Part shown: one piece after another, positions 34,932 to 43,468 of the stretch
Layout: every line of letters starts with the position of its first letter
Position numbering within the stretch: the first letter of the stretch is position 1
Assembly (NCBI RefSeq): GCF_020216025.1
Contig: NZ_JAIWNC010000022.1
Coordinates: forward strand, 1-64,000
From: Jidongwangia harbinensis
Lineage (GTDB): Bacteria > Actinomycetota > Actinomycetes > Mycobacteriales > Micromonosporaceae
DNA length: 64,000 nt
Direction of reading: 5' to 3'
Notes under the pieces: generated by a model
Databases searched by the model: none
Seen by the model: the letters and a program-made list of their open reading frames with translations, nothing else
What the model was told of the DNA's origin: nothing
Translations under genes and position numbers: made by a program

Positions 34932-36167
34932 TCAGGCGGCCAGGCTGAGGTCCCGGTCCTGGGCTGCCTCGCGGCGGACCGTGCGCCAGCGCGAGATGCT
35001 GATGCCCAGTTCGGCGGCGAGTTCCGCGTCGGTGAGAGTGGGCCGTTCAGCCTTGATGCGGGCCGCCAACGTGACCGTCTCGGCGGGCGTGCGGCGCACC
35101 TTGACGCCGGCGTTCCTGGGCCGCGGCGACGATCCGGTACCGCCCGCCGTCGCCTTGCCGGCGTTTCGCCCGGCGGATGCGGCACCCGCGCCAGCAACAC
35201 CGGACCGGCTACCACCGGGTCCTCCGCCAGCACCCGCTCCGCCAGCACCCGCTCCGCCAGCACCCGTTCGGCCTGCACCCGCGTGCTCGGCATCCGTGTG
35301 GTCGGCACCCCGGTCAGCGCCAGTGCGGCCGGCGTTGGTGTGGCCGGCGCCCGTGCGGCCGGCGCCCGTGCGGCCGGTTCCGGTGCCCGTGGGGCCAGCG
35401 CCCATGCGGCCACCGCCAATGTGGCCGGCGGCGGTGCCGGTTCGGCCGGTGCTCGTGCGGCCGGTGTCAGCGCCCGTGCCGGTGCCGGTGCCGGTGCTGC
35501 GGACAGTCATTCCTGCGGTGGTGCTCCGGGACGCGGCCGGCGTGAAGGTCTGTGGGTTCTTCGGCAGCGCCGCGGCGACCTCGGCCAACGCCGCCGCCGT
35601 GAGCTGGCGGGGAGTCGTGGGCGGGCCGGCCGGTGCGCTGCGGCGGGGGCCCGGCGTGGGCACGAGACCGGGAATGGCTGCCTCGTGCTGCGGCGTCTCC
35701 GCGCTCTCCGGCACCGTGCTCGGAACCGGGGTCTGGGGGATCGCGCTGGTCGGGCGGGTGCTGCGCTCGGCTTCGATGGTGGCGATCCGGCCGCCCAGTT
35801 CGACGAGGCAGATGCTGGCCACCACGATCAGGCCGTCGACCGACAGGGGCAGCAGGTACGGCGAGGCGCCGGTCTCACCGTATCGGGCGGCCACGCCGAC
35901 CATGTGCCAGTACGACACCCAGGCGGCGATCCCGGCGATCGTGGCGGTGGCGACCAGCCGGGCGAACGCCAGTGAGCGGCGGTGTACCGGTACCCGGGAG
36001 ATCAGCTCGACGGTCAGCAGCAGGGCGAGCGGTGGCCAGGCGGCGATGGCCTGGCTGATCGGGTTGTCCAGGGCGTGCAGGATGTTCGCGACCACCGAGG
36101 CCGCCACGCCGAGGACGAGGGTTGCTCGCACGGCCCAGCGGACACGACGCAGCTGGGGGAGTACCAC
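34932..36167 (-). CDS. DUF2637 membrane protein with low-complexity linker and HTH
   Basis: 411 residues. The first ~125 residues are a DUF2637 domain with four membrane helices (WAVRATLVLGVAASVVANIL, WPPLALLLTVELISRV, LVATATIAGIAAWVSYWHMV, YLLPLSVDGLIVVASICLVE). A ~200-residue Thr/Gly/Arg/Ala-rich linker built on GRTGAG-like steps follows, then a C-terminal helix-turn-helix (LTDAELAAELGISISRWRTV). DUF2637 proteins are best known from conjugative plasmids and integrated elements (SpdB-like) of actinomycetes. No integrase or Tra gene is nearby. Role unknown. Confidence 0.82.
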   Translation of the reverse strand: MVLPQLRRVRWAVRATLVLGVAASVVANILHALDNPISQAIAAWPPLALLLTVELISRVPVHRRSLAFARLVATATIAGIAAWVSYWHMVGVAARYGETGASPYLLPLSVDGLIVVASICLVELGGRIATIEAERSTRPTSAIPQTPVPSTVPESAETPQHEAAIPGLVPTPGPRRSAPAGPPTTPRQLTAAALAEVAAALPKNPQTFTPAASRSTTAGMTVRSTGTGTGTGADTGRTSTGRTGTAAGHIGGGRMGAGPTGTGTGRTGAGRTGAGHTNAGRTGADRGADHTDAEHAGAGRTGAGGAGAGGAGAGGGPGGSRSGVAGAGAASAGRNAGKATAGGTGSSPRPRNAGVKVRRTPAETVTLAARIKAERPTLTDAELAAELGISISRWRTVRREAAQDRDLSLAA

Positions 36168-36324
36168 CGGACGCTCCTTGCCAGATCAGATGTCGTTCGC
36201 CGGACCGGTCGGTCCGGCGAACGCCCATCCTGACGGCTCGATGTGACACCGGCATGCCCCGGTCCGAACCGCGACCCGTTCGTGTCCCGTCCGATGCGAT
36301 CATGTGACCGCATCGGACGGCGCG

Positions 36325-37308
36325 TCAGCTCGACTTCTCGATCTGTCCGCGCAGTCGCGGAAACTCGGCCTTCGCCTTGCTGAGCGACTTGAAGTACCAG
36401 ATGATCCAGCCCACGCTGCCCTCGTCGGCCCAGCCGCAGAGGACCATGTTGACGCCGGACGCGGCGGCCTTGCCGCACTTCGCCTCGCCGCCGAGCGGGC
36501 CGGGTGACACCTTGGTGATGCCGGTGACCTTGAGTCCGCCGACCCCGGCGCCGAGGAACGTGCTGTCCAGTTCCTGGCCGGGGTCGTCGACCGGCGCCTC
36601 GACGCCCGCGATGATGATGATGTCGCGCTTGGCCGGGGTGCCGTACAGGGCGCCGACCGTGTTCGTCGCCCCGGGCACGTCGGCGAGGCCGGACTGCAGT
36701 TCCTCGGCGGCACCGGCGAACTGCGGGTCGGTCAGCTTCGGGCGGCCGCCGAGCGTCTTCGGCTCGACGATCTTGATGTTCTTCGTCGACTTCGGCGCGG
36801 TGGTGGTCGGGGCCGGCCCCGGCTCGTCGGTCGGATCGGCCGCCGTGACCGTGGGGTCGGGCGTCGCGGCCGCGGACTGGGCGGCGTCGACGAGGTCCCC
36901 GGCGGTGTCCCGGGCGGCCACGAACACCACGGCGGCCCCGCCGACGCAGAGCACCAGCGCGACGGCGACCGAGATGAGGATGATCGGCAGCGCCTTGGAC
37001 TTCTTCTGCGGCGGCTGCGGCGGGCCCATCATCGCGTAGCCGGGCTGGGGCTGTCCGTACCCGGGCTGGGGCTGTCCGTACTCCGGCTGTGGTTGTCCGT
37101 ACCCCGGCTGGGGTTGTCCGTACTCCGGGCCCGGCGTGTATGCGGGCTGGCCCGAGGTCGGATAGCCGGGCTGCGCGCCGTACTGCGGTGGCGGCGGGAA
37201 ACCGGGCTGGGGCGGTACCGATGTCGGCACGTCCGGATTCGGCTGTCCGGAATAAGGCTGTTCCGGGTACGGCTGTCCGGAGAAGGGCGGTTGGGGCGGC
37301 TGCGACAT
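36325..37308 (-). CDS. Proline-rich membrane protein A
   Basis: 327 residues. An N-terminal cytoplasmic tail of ~100 residues rich in Pro, Tyr, Gln and Gly contains GYGQPQP heptads; then a KKSK stop, one membrane helix (ALPIILISVAVALVLCVGG) and an exported domain of ~190 residues (VEPKTLGGRPKLTDPQFAGA, DIIIIAGVEAPVDDPGQ, KCGKAAASGVNMVLCGWADE) with two cysteines likely to pair. ATG at 37308 with TGGAG upstream. It is a paralogue of the next gene. Function unknown. Confidence 0.8.
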   Translation of the reverse strand: MSQPPQPPFSGQPYPEQPYSGQPNPDVPTSVPPQPGFPPPPQYGAQPGYPTSGQPAYTPGPEYGQPQPGYGQPQPEYGQPQPGYGQPQPGYAMMGPPQPPQKKSKALPIILISVAVALVLCVGGAAVVFVAARDTAGDLVDAAQSAAATPDPTVTAADPTDEPGPAPTTTAPKSTKNIKIVEPKTLGGRPKLTDPQFAGAAEELQSGLADVPGATNTVGALYGTPAKRDIIIIAGVEAPVDDPGQELDSTFLGAGVGGLKVTGITKVSPGPLGGEAKCGKAAASGVNMVLCGWADEGSVGWIIWYFKSLSKAKAEFPRLRGQIEKSS

Positions 37309-37407
37309 CGAGGCTCCATCGATCGGGCTACAGGCGCCGAACTCTAGTTGTCGCCGGTTGCGGGCGCTGTCCCCCGTTCCTCCGAGGCGTGTCGCACCGA
37401 CCGGTCA

Positions 37408-37438
37408 GGCGGCGCCGCAACCGAGGTTCGGCGCCGCC
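37408..37438. terminator. Hairpin after proline-rich gene B
   Basis: GGCGGCGCCG pairs with CGGCGCCGCC; the loop CAACCGAGGTT can pair further (AACC/GGTT). It begins 8 bases after the stop of the 37446-38555 gene on its downstream side, so the two paralogues are probably separate transcripts. Confidence 0.6.
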
Positions 37439-37445
37439 CGTGCCG

Positions 37446-38555
37446 TCAGCTCTTCCGCTCGATCTGACCCCGCATCCCGATGAATTCCTTCTCCAGGTCG
37501 GCCCTGCCCTTGAAGAGCATCGTGATCAGGCCGATGCTCCCGTTGTCGGACCAGACGCAGACCGCCATCTCCACGCCGGACGACTTCGTGTCGCCGCACT
37601 TGGCGATGCCGCCGAACGGGCCCGGGTCGGTGTCGGTGAGGTTGCTGACCCGCATGGTGCCGCTCGTCATGCCGGACGTGAACTCGTCGAACCGCTCCTG
37701 CGGGGAGCCGGTCACCGAGGACGCCGCGGCGATCATCACCAGGTCCTGGGCCTGGACGTCGCCGTAGACCGCGCCGACCGACTCGGTGGCGCCGGGCACC
37801 TTGCTCAGCTGGCTGTCCAGCGACGAGACGCTGCCGGCCACGGTCGGGTCGGTGATCTTGGGGCGACCGCCCAGCGTCTCCGGCTCCACCACGGTGATCC
37901 GGGAGGCGTCGACGACCTTGGCGACCTCGTCCTTGGCCAGGAAGAACGTCACTGCGACGCCGCCGATGCAGAGCACGGCGATGACCGCGACCACGCTCAG
38001 CACGATCTTGAGCGCGGAGGACTTCTTCTTGGGGGCGCCGGACTGCGGGTCGCCGTACTGGGGCATGCCGGGTGCCGGGTAGCCGCCTTGGCCGGGCGGC
38101 GGCCCGAACCCAGCTGCGCCGGGTGCCGGGTAGCCGCCTTGGCCGGGCGGCGGCCCGAACCCACCCGCGCCGGGTGCCGGGTAACCGCCCTGGCCCGGCG
38201 GCGACGCAGACTCACCCGCGCCAGGTGCCGAGTAACCGCCCTGGCCAGGCGGTGGGTAGCTGCCCTGGCCAGGCGGTGGGTAGCTGCCCTGGCCAGGCGG
38301 TGGGTAGCTGCCCTGGCCGGGCGGTGGGTAGCTGCCCTGGCCGGGCGGTGGGTAGCTGCCCTGCTCAGGCGGTGGGTAGCTGCCCTGGCCGGGCGGTGGG
38401 TAACTGCCCTGGCCGGGCGGTGGGTAGCCGCTTTGGCCGGGTGGTGGGTGACTGCCGCCCTGGTCGGGCGGCGGCTGGCCCGCGCCGGGTGGAGGCTGCG
38501 GCTCGGAGCCGGGCTGGCCGGAGTACGGGTCGGGCGGATAGGGCGGCTGTGACAT
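37446..38555 (-). CDS. Proline-rich membrane protein B
   Basis: 369 residues from ATG at 38555, with GGGAG 5 bases upstream; an in-frame start at 38567 would add only MGAH. The N-terminal ~170 residues are Pro/Gly/Gln repeats, including about nine YPPPGQGS octads (24-base DNA repeats at roughly 38230-38450). A KKKSS stop, one membrane helix (ALKIVLSVVAVIAVLCIGGV) and an exported domain homologous to protein A follow (VEPETLGGRPKITDPTVAGS, KCGDTKSSGVEMAVCVWSDN). Function unknown; length likely varies between strains through the octad repeat. Confidence 0.8.
   Translation of the reverse strand: MSQPPYPPDPYSGQPGSEPQPPPGAGQPPPDQGGSHPPPGQSGYPPPGQGSYPPPGQGSYPPPEQGSYPPPGQGSYPPPGQGSYPPPGQGSYPPPGQGSYPPPGQGGYSAPGAGESASPPGQGGYPAPGAGGFGPPPGQGGYPAPGAAGFGPPPGQGGYPAPGMPQYGDPQSGAPKKKSSALKIVLSVVAVIAVLCIGGVAVTFFLAKDEVAKVVDASRITVVEPETLGGRPKITDPTVAGSVSSLDSQLSKVPGATESVGAVYGDVQAQDLVMIAAASSVTGSPQERFDEFTSGMTSGTMRVSNLTDTDPGPFGGIAKCGDTKSSGVEMAVCVWSDNGSIGLITMLFKGRADLEKEFIGMRGQIERKS
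38230..38450. repeat. 24-base coding minisatellite (YPPPGQGS octads)
   Basis: About nine in-frame 24-base copies, plus-strand consensus GGGTAGCTGCCCTGGCC followed by GGGCGGT or AGGCGGT. They lie inside proline-rich gene B and encode its cytoplasmic tail. Adjacent copies differ by one or two bases only, so recent expansion is likely. Confidence 0.8.
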
Positions 38556-38616
38556 GTGTGCTCCCACAAGCGTGACGTACTCGGCCCGGGGAGCCTATCG
38601 AGCGGCCGGCCTGCCG

Positions 38617-38651
38617 CGACGCCCCCGCGCGTTTCCCGCACGGGGGCGTCG
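38617..38651. terminator. Hairpin after the FadB/FadA pair
   Basis: CGACGCCCCCG, a 13-base loop, CGGGGGCGTCG: an 11-pair perfect stem 19 bases past the fadB stop on the minus strand. Confidence 0.75.
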
Positions 38652-38670
38652 GATATCTGATAACGGCGGG

Positions 38671-40731
38671 TCAGCGGGGGAGGCTGGCCACGCCCGGGGG
38701 CAGGAACCGCTTGCCGGTGACGCGCTCGGAGGTGCCGCTGCGGTCCAGGTACGGCGTGACGCCGCCGAGGTGGAACGGCCAGCCGGCGCCGAGGATCATG
38801 CACAGGTCGATGTCCTGCGCCTCGGCGACCACGCCCTCGTCGAGCATGGCGCGGATCTCCTCGGCCAGCGCGTCCAGGGCGCGCCCGCGTACCTCGTCGG
38901 CGGTCAACGGCGTGGAACCGGCCTCGAGCAGCGCCTCCACCTCGGGGTTGATCTCGTCGTCCACCATCAGCGGGAGGCCCGCCTCGACGATCTTCGCCAG
39001 GTTCGCCGAGACCTCGAAGCGGTCCGGGAACGCGGCGTGCAGGGTCTCGCCGACGTGGTACCCGACCGCCGGCCCGACCAGCTGGAGCAGCGCGATCGGG
39101 CGCATCGGCAGGCCCAGTGGGTCGAGTGCGGTGTCCACCGTGGCCAGCGGCGTGCCGGCGTCCACGGCCTTGAAGATTTCGCTGGTGAAGCGGGTGAGCA
39201 GGCGGTTCACCACGAACGCGGGGGCGTCGGAGACCAGCACCGACGACTTCTTCAGCTCCTTGCCGACGGCGAACGCGGTGGCCAGCGTGGCGTCGTCGGT
39301 GCGCTCGCCCCGGATGATCTCCAGCAGCGGCAGGACCGCGACCGGGTTGAAGAAGTGGAAGCCGACGACCCGCTCGGGGTGTTCCAGGTCGGCGGCCATC
39401 TCGGTGATCGACAACGAGGAGGTGTTGGTGGCCAGGATCGCCTCGGGGGAGACGATCTTCTCCAGCTGGGCCCAGATCTGCTTCTTCAGGTCCAGGTTCT
39501 CGAAGACCGCCTCGATCACGAAGTCGGCGTCCGCGAACACCGCCTGGTCGACCGAGCCGGTGACCAGGCCGCGCAGCTTCGCCGCCGTGCCCTCGCCCAT
39601 CCGGCCCCGGCCGACCATCTTGTCGATCTGGCCGCGGACGTAGTCCACGCCCTTGTCGACCCGGGTCTGGTCCAGGTCGGTGAGCACCACCGGCACCTCG
39701 AGACGCCGGGCGAAGAGCAGCGCGAGCTGGGAGGCCATCAGGCCGGCGCCGACGATGCCGACCTTGGTGACCTTCCGGGCCAGGGACTTGTCGGGTACGC
39801 CGACCGGGCGCTTGGCGCGCCGCTGGACCAGGTCGAACGCGTACAGGCTGGCACGCGACTCGTCGCCCATGATCAGGTCGGCGAGCGCCTCGGTCTCGGC
39901 GGCGGTGCCGTCAGCGAACGACGCGTCCTTGGCCAGCGCCAGCAGCTCGAGCGCCTTGTTGGCGGACGGCACCGCGCCGTGCAGCTTCTCGTCGAGCTGC
40001 TGCTTGGCGAAGAACAGCACGCCGTCCCACATCTCGGTGTCCACCTCGGGACGGGTGACCGTGGTCTTGCCCTGGACCACGTCGGCCGCCCACTCCAGCG
40101 AGCGTTCCAGGAAGTCGGCGGGCTCGAACAGCACGTCGGCGACGCCCATCTCGGCGGCCTGCTTCGGCCGGAGCACCTTCTGGGTGAGCGGGTTCTGCAG
40201 GATGATCTGCGCCGCGCCGGGCACGCCGATCAGGTGCGGCAGCAGCTGGCTGCCGCCCCAGCCGGGGATCAGGCCGATCGCGACCTCGGGCAGGCCGAGC
40301 GCGGCGGCGCCGCCGGAGACCGTGCGGTAGTGGCAGTGCAGTGCCACCTCCAGGCCGCCGCCGAGCGCCGCGCCGTTGATGAACGCGAACGTCGGGACCG
40401 TCGAGTCCTTGAGCCGGGCGAACACCCGGTGACCGAGGTGGCCCAGCTCGACGGCCTGGGACCGTTCGGTGATCAGCGGCATGCCGGTGATGTCGGCGCC
40501 GACGCAGAAGATGTACGGCTTGCCGGTGAGCGCGATGAACGCCGGGTCGGCCGCGGTGGCCTCGGTGATCGCGGCGTCCAGCGAGGCCAGGCCGGCCGGT
40601 CCGAAGCTGTTCGGCTTCTTGTAGTCCAGCCCGTTGTCCAGGGTGATCAGGGCGGCCTTCTTGGCCAGGCCGGGCACCGCGACGAGGCGGACGAGGGCCT
40701 TGGTGACGACCTCGTTCGGGTTCTCGATCAC
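38671..40731 (-). CDS. fadB: Fatty-acid oxidation multifunctional protein (enoyl-CoA hydratase / 3-hydroxyacyl-CoA dehydrogenase)
   Basis: 686 residues. Residues 1 to ~320 are crotonase-like: GKPYIFCVGADITGM, NGAALGGGLEVALHCHYRTV, LPEVAIGLIPGWGGSQLL with the catalytic Glu. The dehydrogenase half starts at about residue 345 with KVGIVGAGLMASQLALLF, a GxGxxA variant of the NAD loop; ATNTSSLSITEMA and FHFFNPVAVLPLLEIIRGE follow. It performs hydration and oxidation of enoyl-CoA in beta-oxidation. GTG at 40731 overlaps the thiolase stop and has GGGAGGG upstream. Forms the alpha part of a complex with the neighbouring thiolase. Confidence 0.94.
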   Translation of the reverse strand: MIENPNEVVTKALVRLVAVPGLAKKAALITLDNGLDYKKPNSFGPAGLASLDAAITEATAADPAFIALTGKPYIFCVGADITGMPLITERSQAVELGHLGHRVFARLKDSTVPTFAFINGAALGGGLEVALHCHYRTVSGGAAALGLPEVAIGLIPGWGGSQLLPHLIGVPGAAQIILQNPLTQKVLRPKQAAEMGVADVLFEPADFLERSLEWAADVVQGKTTVTRPEVDTEMWDGVLFFAKQQLDEKLHGAVPSANKALELLALAKDASFADGTAAETEALADLIMGDESRASLYAFDLVQRRAKRPVGVPDKSLARKVTKVGIVGAGLMASQLALLFARRLEVPVVLTDLDQTRVDKGVDYVRGQIDKMVGRGRMGEGTAAKLRGLVTGSVDQAVFADADFVIEAVFENLDLKKQIWAQLEKIVSPEAILATNTSSLSITEMAADLEHPERVVGFHFFNPVAVLPLLEIIRGERTDDATLATAFAVGKELKKSSVLVSDAPAFVVNRLLTRFTSEIFKAVDAGTPLATVDTALDPLGLPMRPIALLQLVGPAVGYHVGETLHAAFPDRFEVSANLAKIVEAGLPLMVDDEINPEVEALLEAGSTPLTADEVRGRALDALAEEIRAMLDEGVVAEAQDIDLCMILGAGWPFHLGGVTPYLDRSGTSERVTGKRFLPPGVASLPR

Positions 40732-41921
40732 TTGTCGCCCTCCCAGTTCGGGTTCTCCCAGATGACCGTGCCGCCCATGCCGATGCCGATGCACATGGCG
40801 GTGACGCCGTACCGGACCTCGGGGTGCTCGGCGAACTGGCGCGCGAGCTGGGTCATCAGCCGGACGCCGGAGGAGGCCAGCGGGTGCCCGACCGCGATCG
40901 CGCCGCCCCACGGGTTGACCCGGGGGTCGTCGTCGGCGATGCCGAAGTGGTCGAGAAACGCCAGCACCTGCACGGCGAACGCCTCGTTCAGCTCGAACAG
41001 GCCGATGTCGGCGATGGTCAGCCCGGCCAGGCGCAGGGCCTTCTCGGTGGACGGGATCGGGCCGTACCCCATGATCTCCGGCTCGACGCCGACGAACCCG
41101 TACGAGACCATCCGCATCGCCACCGGCAGGCCCAGCTCGCGGGCGGTCTGCTCGCTGGCGAGCAGCGCCGCGGTGGCACCGTCGTTGAGACCGGCCGCGT
41201 TGCCCGCGGTGACCCGGCCGTGCGGGCGGAACGGGGTCTTGAGCGTGGCCAGCTTCGCCAGCGAGGTCTCGCGCGGCGCCTCGTCCACGGTCGCCAGGCC
41301 CCAGCCCTGCTCGGCGTCGCGCACCGCCACCGGCACCAGGTCGGCCTGCAGCTTGCCGTTCGCGTACGCCTTGGCGGTCTTCTCCTGGGACGCGAGGCCG
41401 AACGCGTCCGCGCGCTCCTTGGTGACCTGCGGCAGCCGGTCGTGCAGGTTCTCCGCGGTGGCGCCCATCACCAGGGCGGACGGGTCGACCAGCTTCTCGG
41501 CGAGGATCCGCGGGTTGGGGTCGACGCCCTCGCCCATCGGGTGCCGGCCCATGTGCTCGACGCCGCCGGCGATGGCGATGTCGTAGGCGCCCATGGCGAT
41601 GCCGCCGGCCACGCTCGTCACCGCGGTCATCGCGCCCGCGCACATCCGGTCGATGGCGTACCCGGGGACGGTCTTGGGCAGCCCGGACAGCAGGGCGGCG
41701 GTGCGGCCGATGGTGAGGCCCTGGTCGCCGGTCTGGGTGGTGGCGGCGATCGCGACCTCGTCCACCCGCTCGGGCGGCAGCTGCGGGTTGCGGCGCAGCA
41801 GCTCTCGGATGCAGCGGATCACCAGGTCGTCGGCGCGGGTCTCGGCGTACATGCCGCCGGCCTTGCCGAACGGGGTACGGACGCCGTCGACGAAGACGAC
41901 CTCCCGGACTTCACGTGGCAC
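40728..41921 (-). CDS. fadA: Acetyl-CoA acyltransferase (thiolase)
   Basis: 397 residues. Catalytic Cys94 in DRMCAGAMTA, NEAFAVQ and GHPLASSG (His), and CIGIGMGG with the second Cys: the complete thiolase set. It cleaves 3-ketoacyl-CoA with CoA to acetyl-CoA in beta-oxidation. GTG start (VPREVREVVFVDGVRTPFGK) with TTGGAGG upstream. First gene of the two-gene operon with FadB. Confidence 0.95.
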   Translation of the reverse strand: MPREVREVVFVDGVRTPFGKAGGMYAETRADDLVIRCIRELLRRNPQLPPERVDEVAIAATTQTGDQGLTIGRTAALLSGLPKTVPGYAIDRMCAGAMTAVTSVAGGIAMGAYDIAIAGGVEHMGRHPMGEGVDPNPRILAEKLVDPSALVMGATAENLHDRLPQVTKERADAFGLASQEKTAKAYANGKLQADLVPVAVRDAEQGWGLATVDEAPRETSLAKLATLKTPFRPHGRVTAGNAAGLNDGATAALLASEQTARELGLPVAMRMVSYGFVGVEPEIMGYGPIPSTEKALRLAGLTIADIGLFELNEAFAVQVLAFLDHFGIADDDPRVNPWGGAIAVGHPLASSGVRLMTQLARQFAEHPEVRYGVTAMCIGIGMGGTVIWENPNWEGDK

Positions 41922-41999
41922 AGCAAGCCTCCAAAGCGCGCGTGGATTATGGAATCCTACTCGCCGGTAACTAGGGCTCGCCAGAGGTCGGTCGAATCG

Positions 42000-43298
42000 T
42001 CACACCGCGGGCGGCTCCGGCAGCGCCTTCGCCAGTTCGTCCGCCAGCAGCCCGACCTGCCAGGCCCGGGCGCCGAAGCCGCGCAGCGTGTCGCCGACGG
42101 TCTGCGGCGTCACCTCGTCCGGCGGGGCCCAGGCCAGCCGCCGCACGAAATCGGGGCTGATCAGGTTCTCCGGCGGCAGGTTGTGCGCCTCCGCGGTGCC
42201 CACCACGACCTGGCGGCACCGGGCCAGCCGGGCCGCGGCCACCGGGTCACGCTCGGCCCAGCGGTGCGGCGGGGGCGGCCCGTCCACCGGCTGGTTCACC
42301 GGCAGCGCGGCGTCCGGCAGCGCCCGGGCCTCGTCCAGCGCGTCCAGCCACACCCGGGCCAGCCGGCGTACCGAGCGCCCGCCGAAGCCGGACATGGCCA
42401 GCAGCGTGCGCTCGTCCTTCGGGTCCAGTTCGGCCGCCGCGATGATCGCCGAGTCGGGCAGCACCCGGCCGGGCGCGGTGTCCCGGCGGGCCGCGACGCC
42501 GTCCCGGGCGTACCAGAGGGCGCGCACCCGGGCCTGGGCGCGGGCGCCGCGGACCCGGTGGATGCCGGAGGTACGCCGCCACGGGTCCGGGCGCAGCCGC
42601 GGCGGGCGGTCGGCGCTCGCCACCAGCGCGGCGAACTCCTCCGCCGCCCACGCCGTCTTGCCCTGCCGTTCCAGCTCGGCGGCGAGGTGGTCGCGCAGGT
42701 CGGTGAGCAGCTCGACGTCCAGGGCCGCGTACGTCAGCCAGGATTCCGGCAGCGGCCGGGTCGACCAGTCGGCCGCCGAATGGTGCTTCTCCAGCGTGTA
42801 GCCGAGCAGCTGTTCGGTGAGCGCGGCCAGGCCGACCCGCTCGAAGCCGGCGAGCCGGGCGGCCAGCTCGGTGTCGAACAGCCGCCGCGGCTTCATGCCG
42901 AGCTCGGCCAGGCAGGCCAGGTCCTGGCTGGCGGCGTGCAGCACCCACTCGGTGTCGGCCAGCGCCGCGTCCAGCGTGCGCAGGTCGGCCTGCGGCAGCG
43001 GGTCGATCAGCACCGTGCCGGCCCCGGCACGGCGCAGTTGTACCAGGTAGGCGCGCTGCGTGTAGCGGTAGCCGGAGGCGCGCTCGGCGTCCACCGCCAC
43101 CGGGCCGCTGCCGGCGGCCATGCGGGCCACCACGTCGGCGAGTTCGTCGTCGGCCTCTACCGGCCGTGGTGTGCCCTCGCGAGGGGCGGTGAGCGGGACG
43201 GGACCGCCAGGCTCGGTCGGGTCGGGCGGCACGTCGTGCGGTCCGTCCCCTGCCAGGTCCGGCGCGTCCCGACGGCGCAGGGGTGCTTCGTCGGTCAC
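42000..43298 (-). CDS. rnd: Ribonuclease D-like 3'-5' exonuclease with HRDC domain
   Basis: 432 residues. The DEDD exonuclease core occupies about residues 45-210: VAVDAERASGYRYTQRAYLV (Asp, Glu), HAASQDLACLAEL (Asp) and YAALDVELLTDLR (Asp). An HRDC helical domain follows (residues ~215-300, AVERQG-like helices and DERTLLAMSGFGGRSVRR). It trims RNA 3' ends in the cytoplasm. The polar N-terminal ~40 residues are atypical but common in actinomycetes. Matches Rv2681 in the backbone. Confidence 0.92.
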   Translation of the reverse strand: MTDEAPLRRRDAPDLAGDGPHDVPPDPTEPGGPVPLTAPREGTPRPVEADDELADVVARMAAGSGPVAVDAERASGYRYTQRAYLVQLRRAGAGTVLIDPLPQADLRTLDAALADTEWVLHAASQDLACLAELGMKPRRLFDTELAARLAGFERVGLAALTEQLLGYTLEKHHSAADWSTRPLPESWLTYAALDVELLTDLRDHLAAELERQGKTAWAAEEFAALVASADRPPRLRPDPWRRTSGIHRVRGARAQARVRALWYARDGVAARRDTAPGRVLPDSAIIAAAELDPKDERTLLAMSGFGGRSVRRLARVWLDALDEARALPDAALPVNQPVDGPPPPHRWAERDPVAAARLARCRQVVVGTAEAHNLPPENLISPDFVRRLAWAPPDEVTPQTVGDTLRGFGARAWQVGLLADELAKALPEPPAV

Positions 43299-43468
43299 TC
43301 CGTAACCGTACGGGGGTACCGCCCCCGGTGTGCGCAGCCGGGTCCCGGCGCGCCGTTTCTCGATCGACTAGGTTCTGTTCCCGCTCCGGAATCAATGTGC
43401 CGGACACCCGTCCGCAGGGGCCGTTCCGCCCGTACTACCGGCCGAGCAGAAACAGGAGGCCGCGGCGG

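Noticed and set aside
34437..35975. 512-codon plus-strand frame across repeat block 2 and DUF2637
   Set aside because: Cys/Trp-rich repeat translation followed by antisense of the DUF2637 linker.
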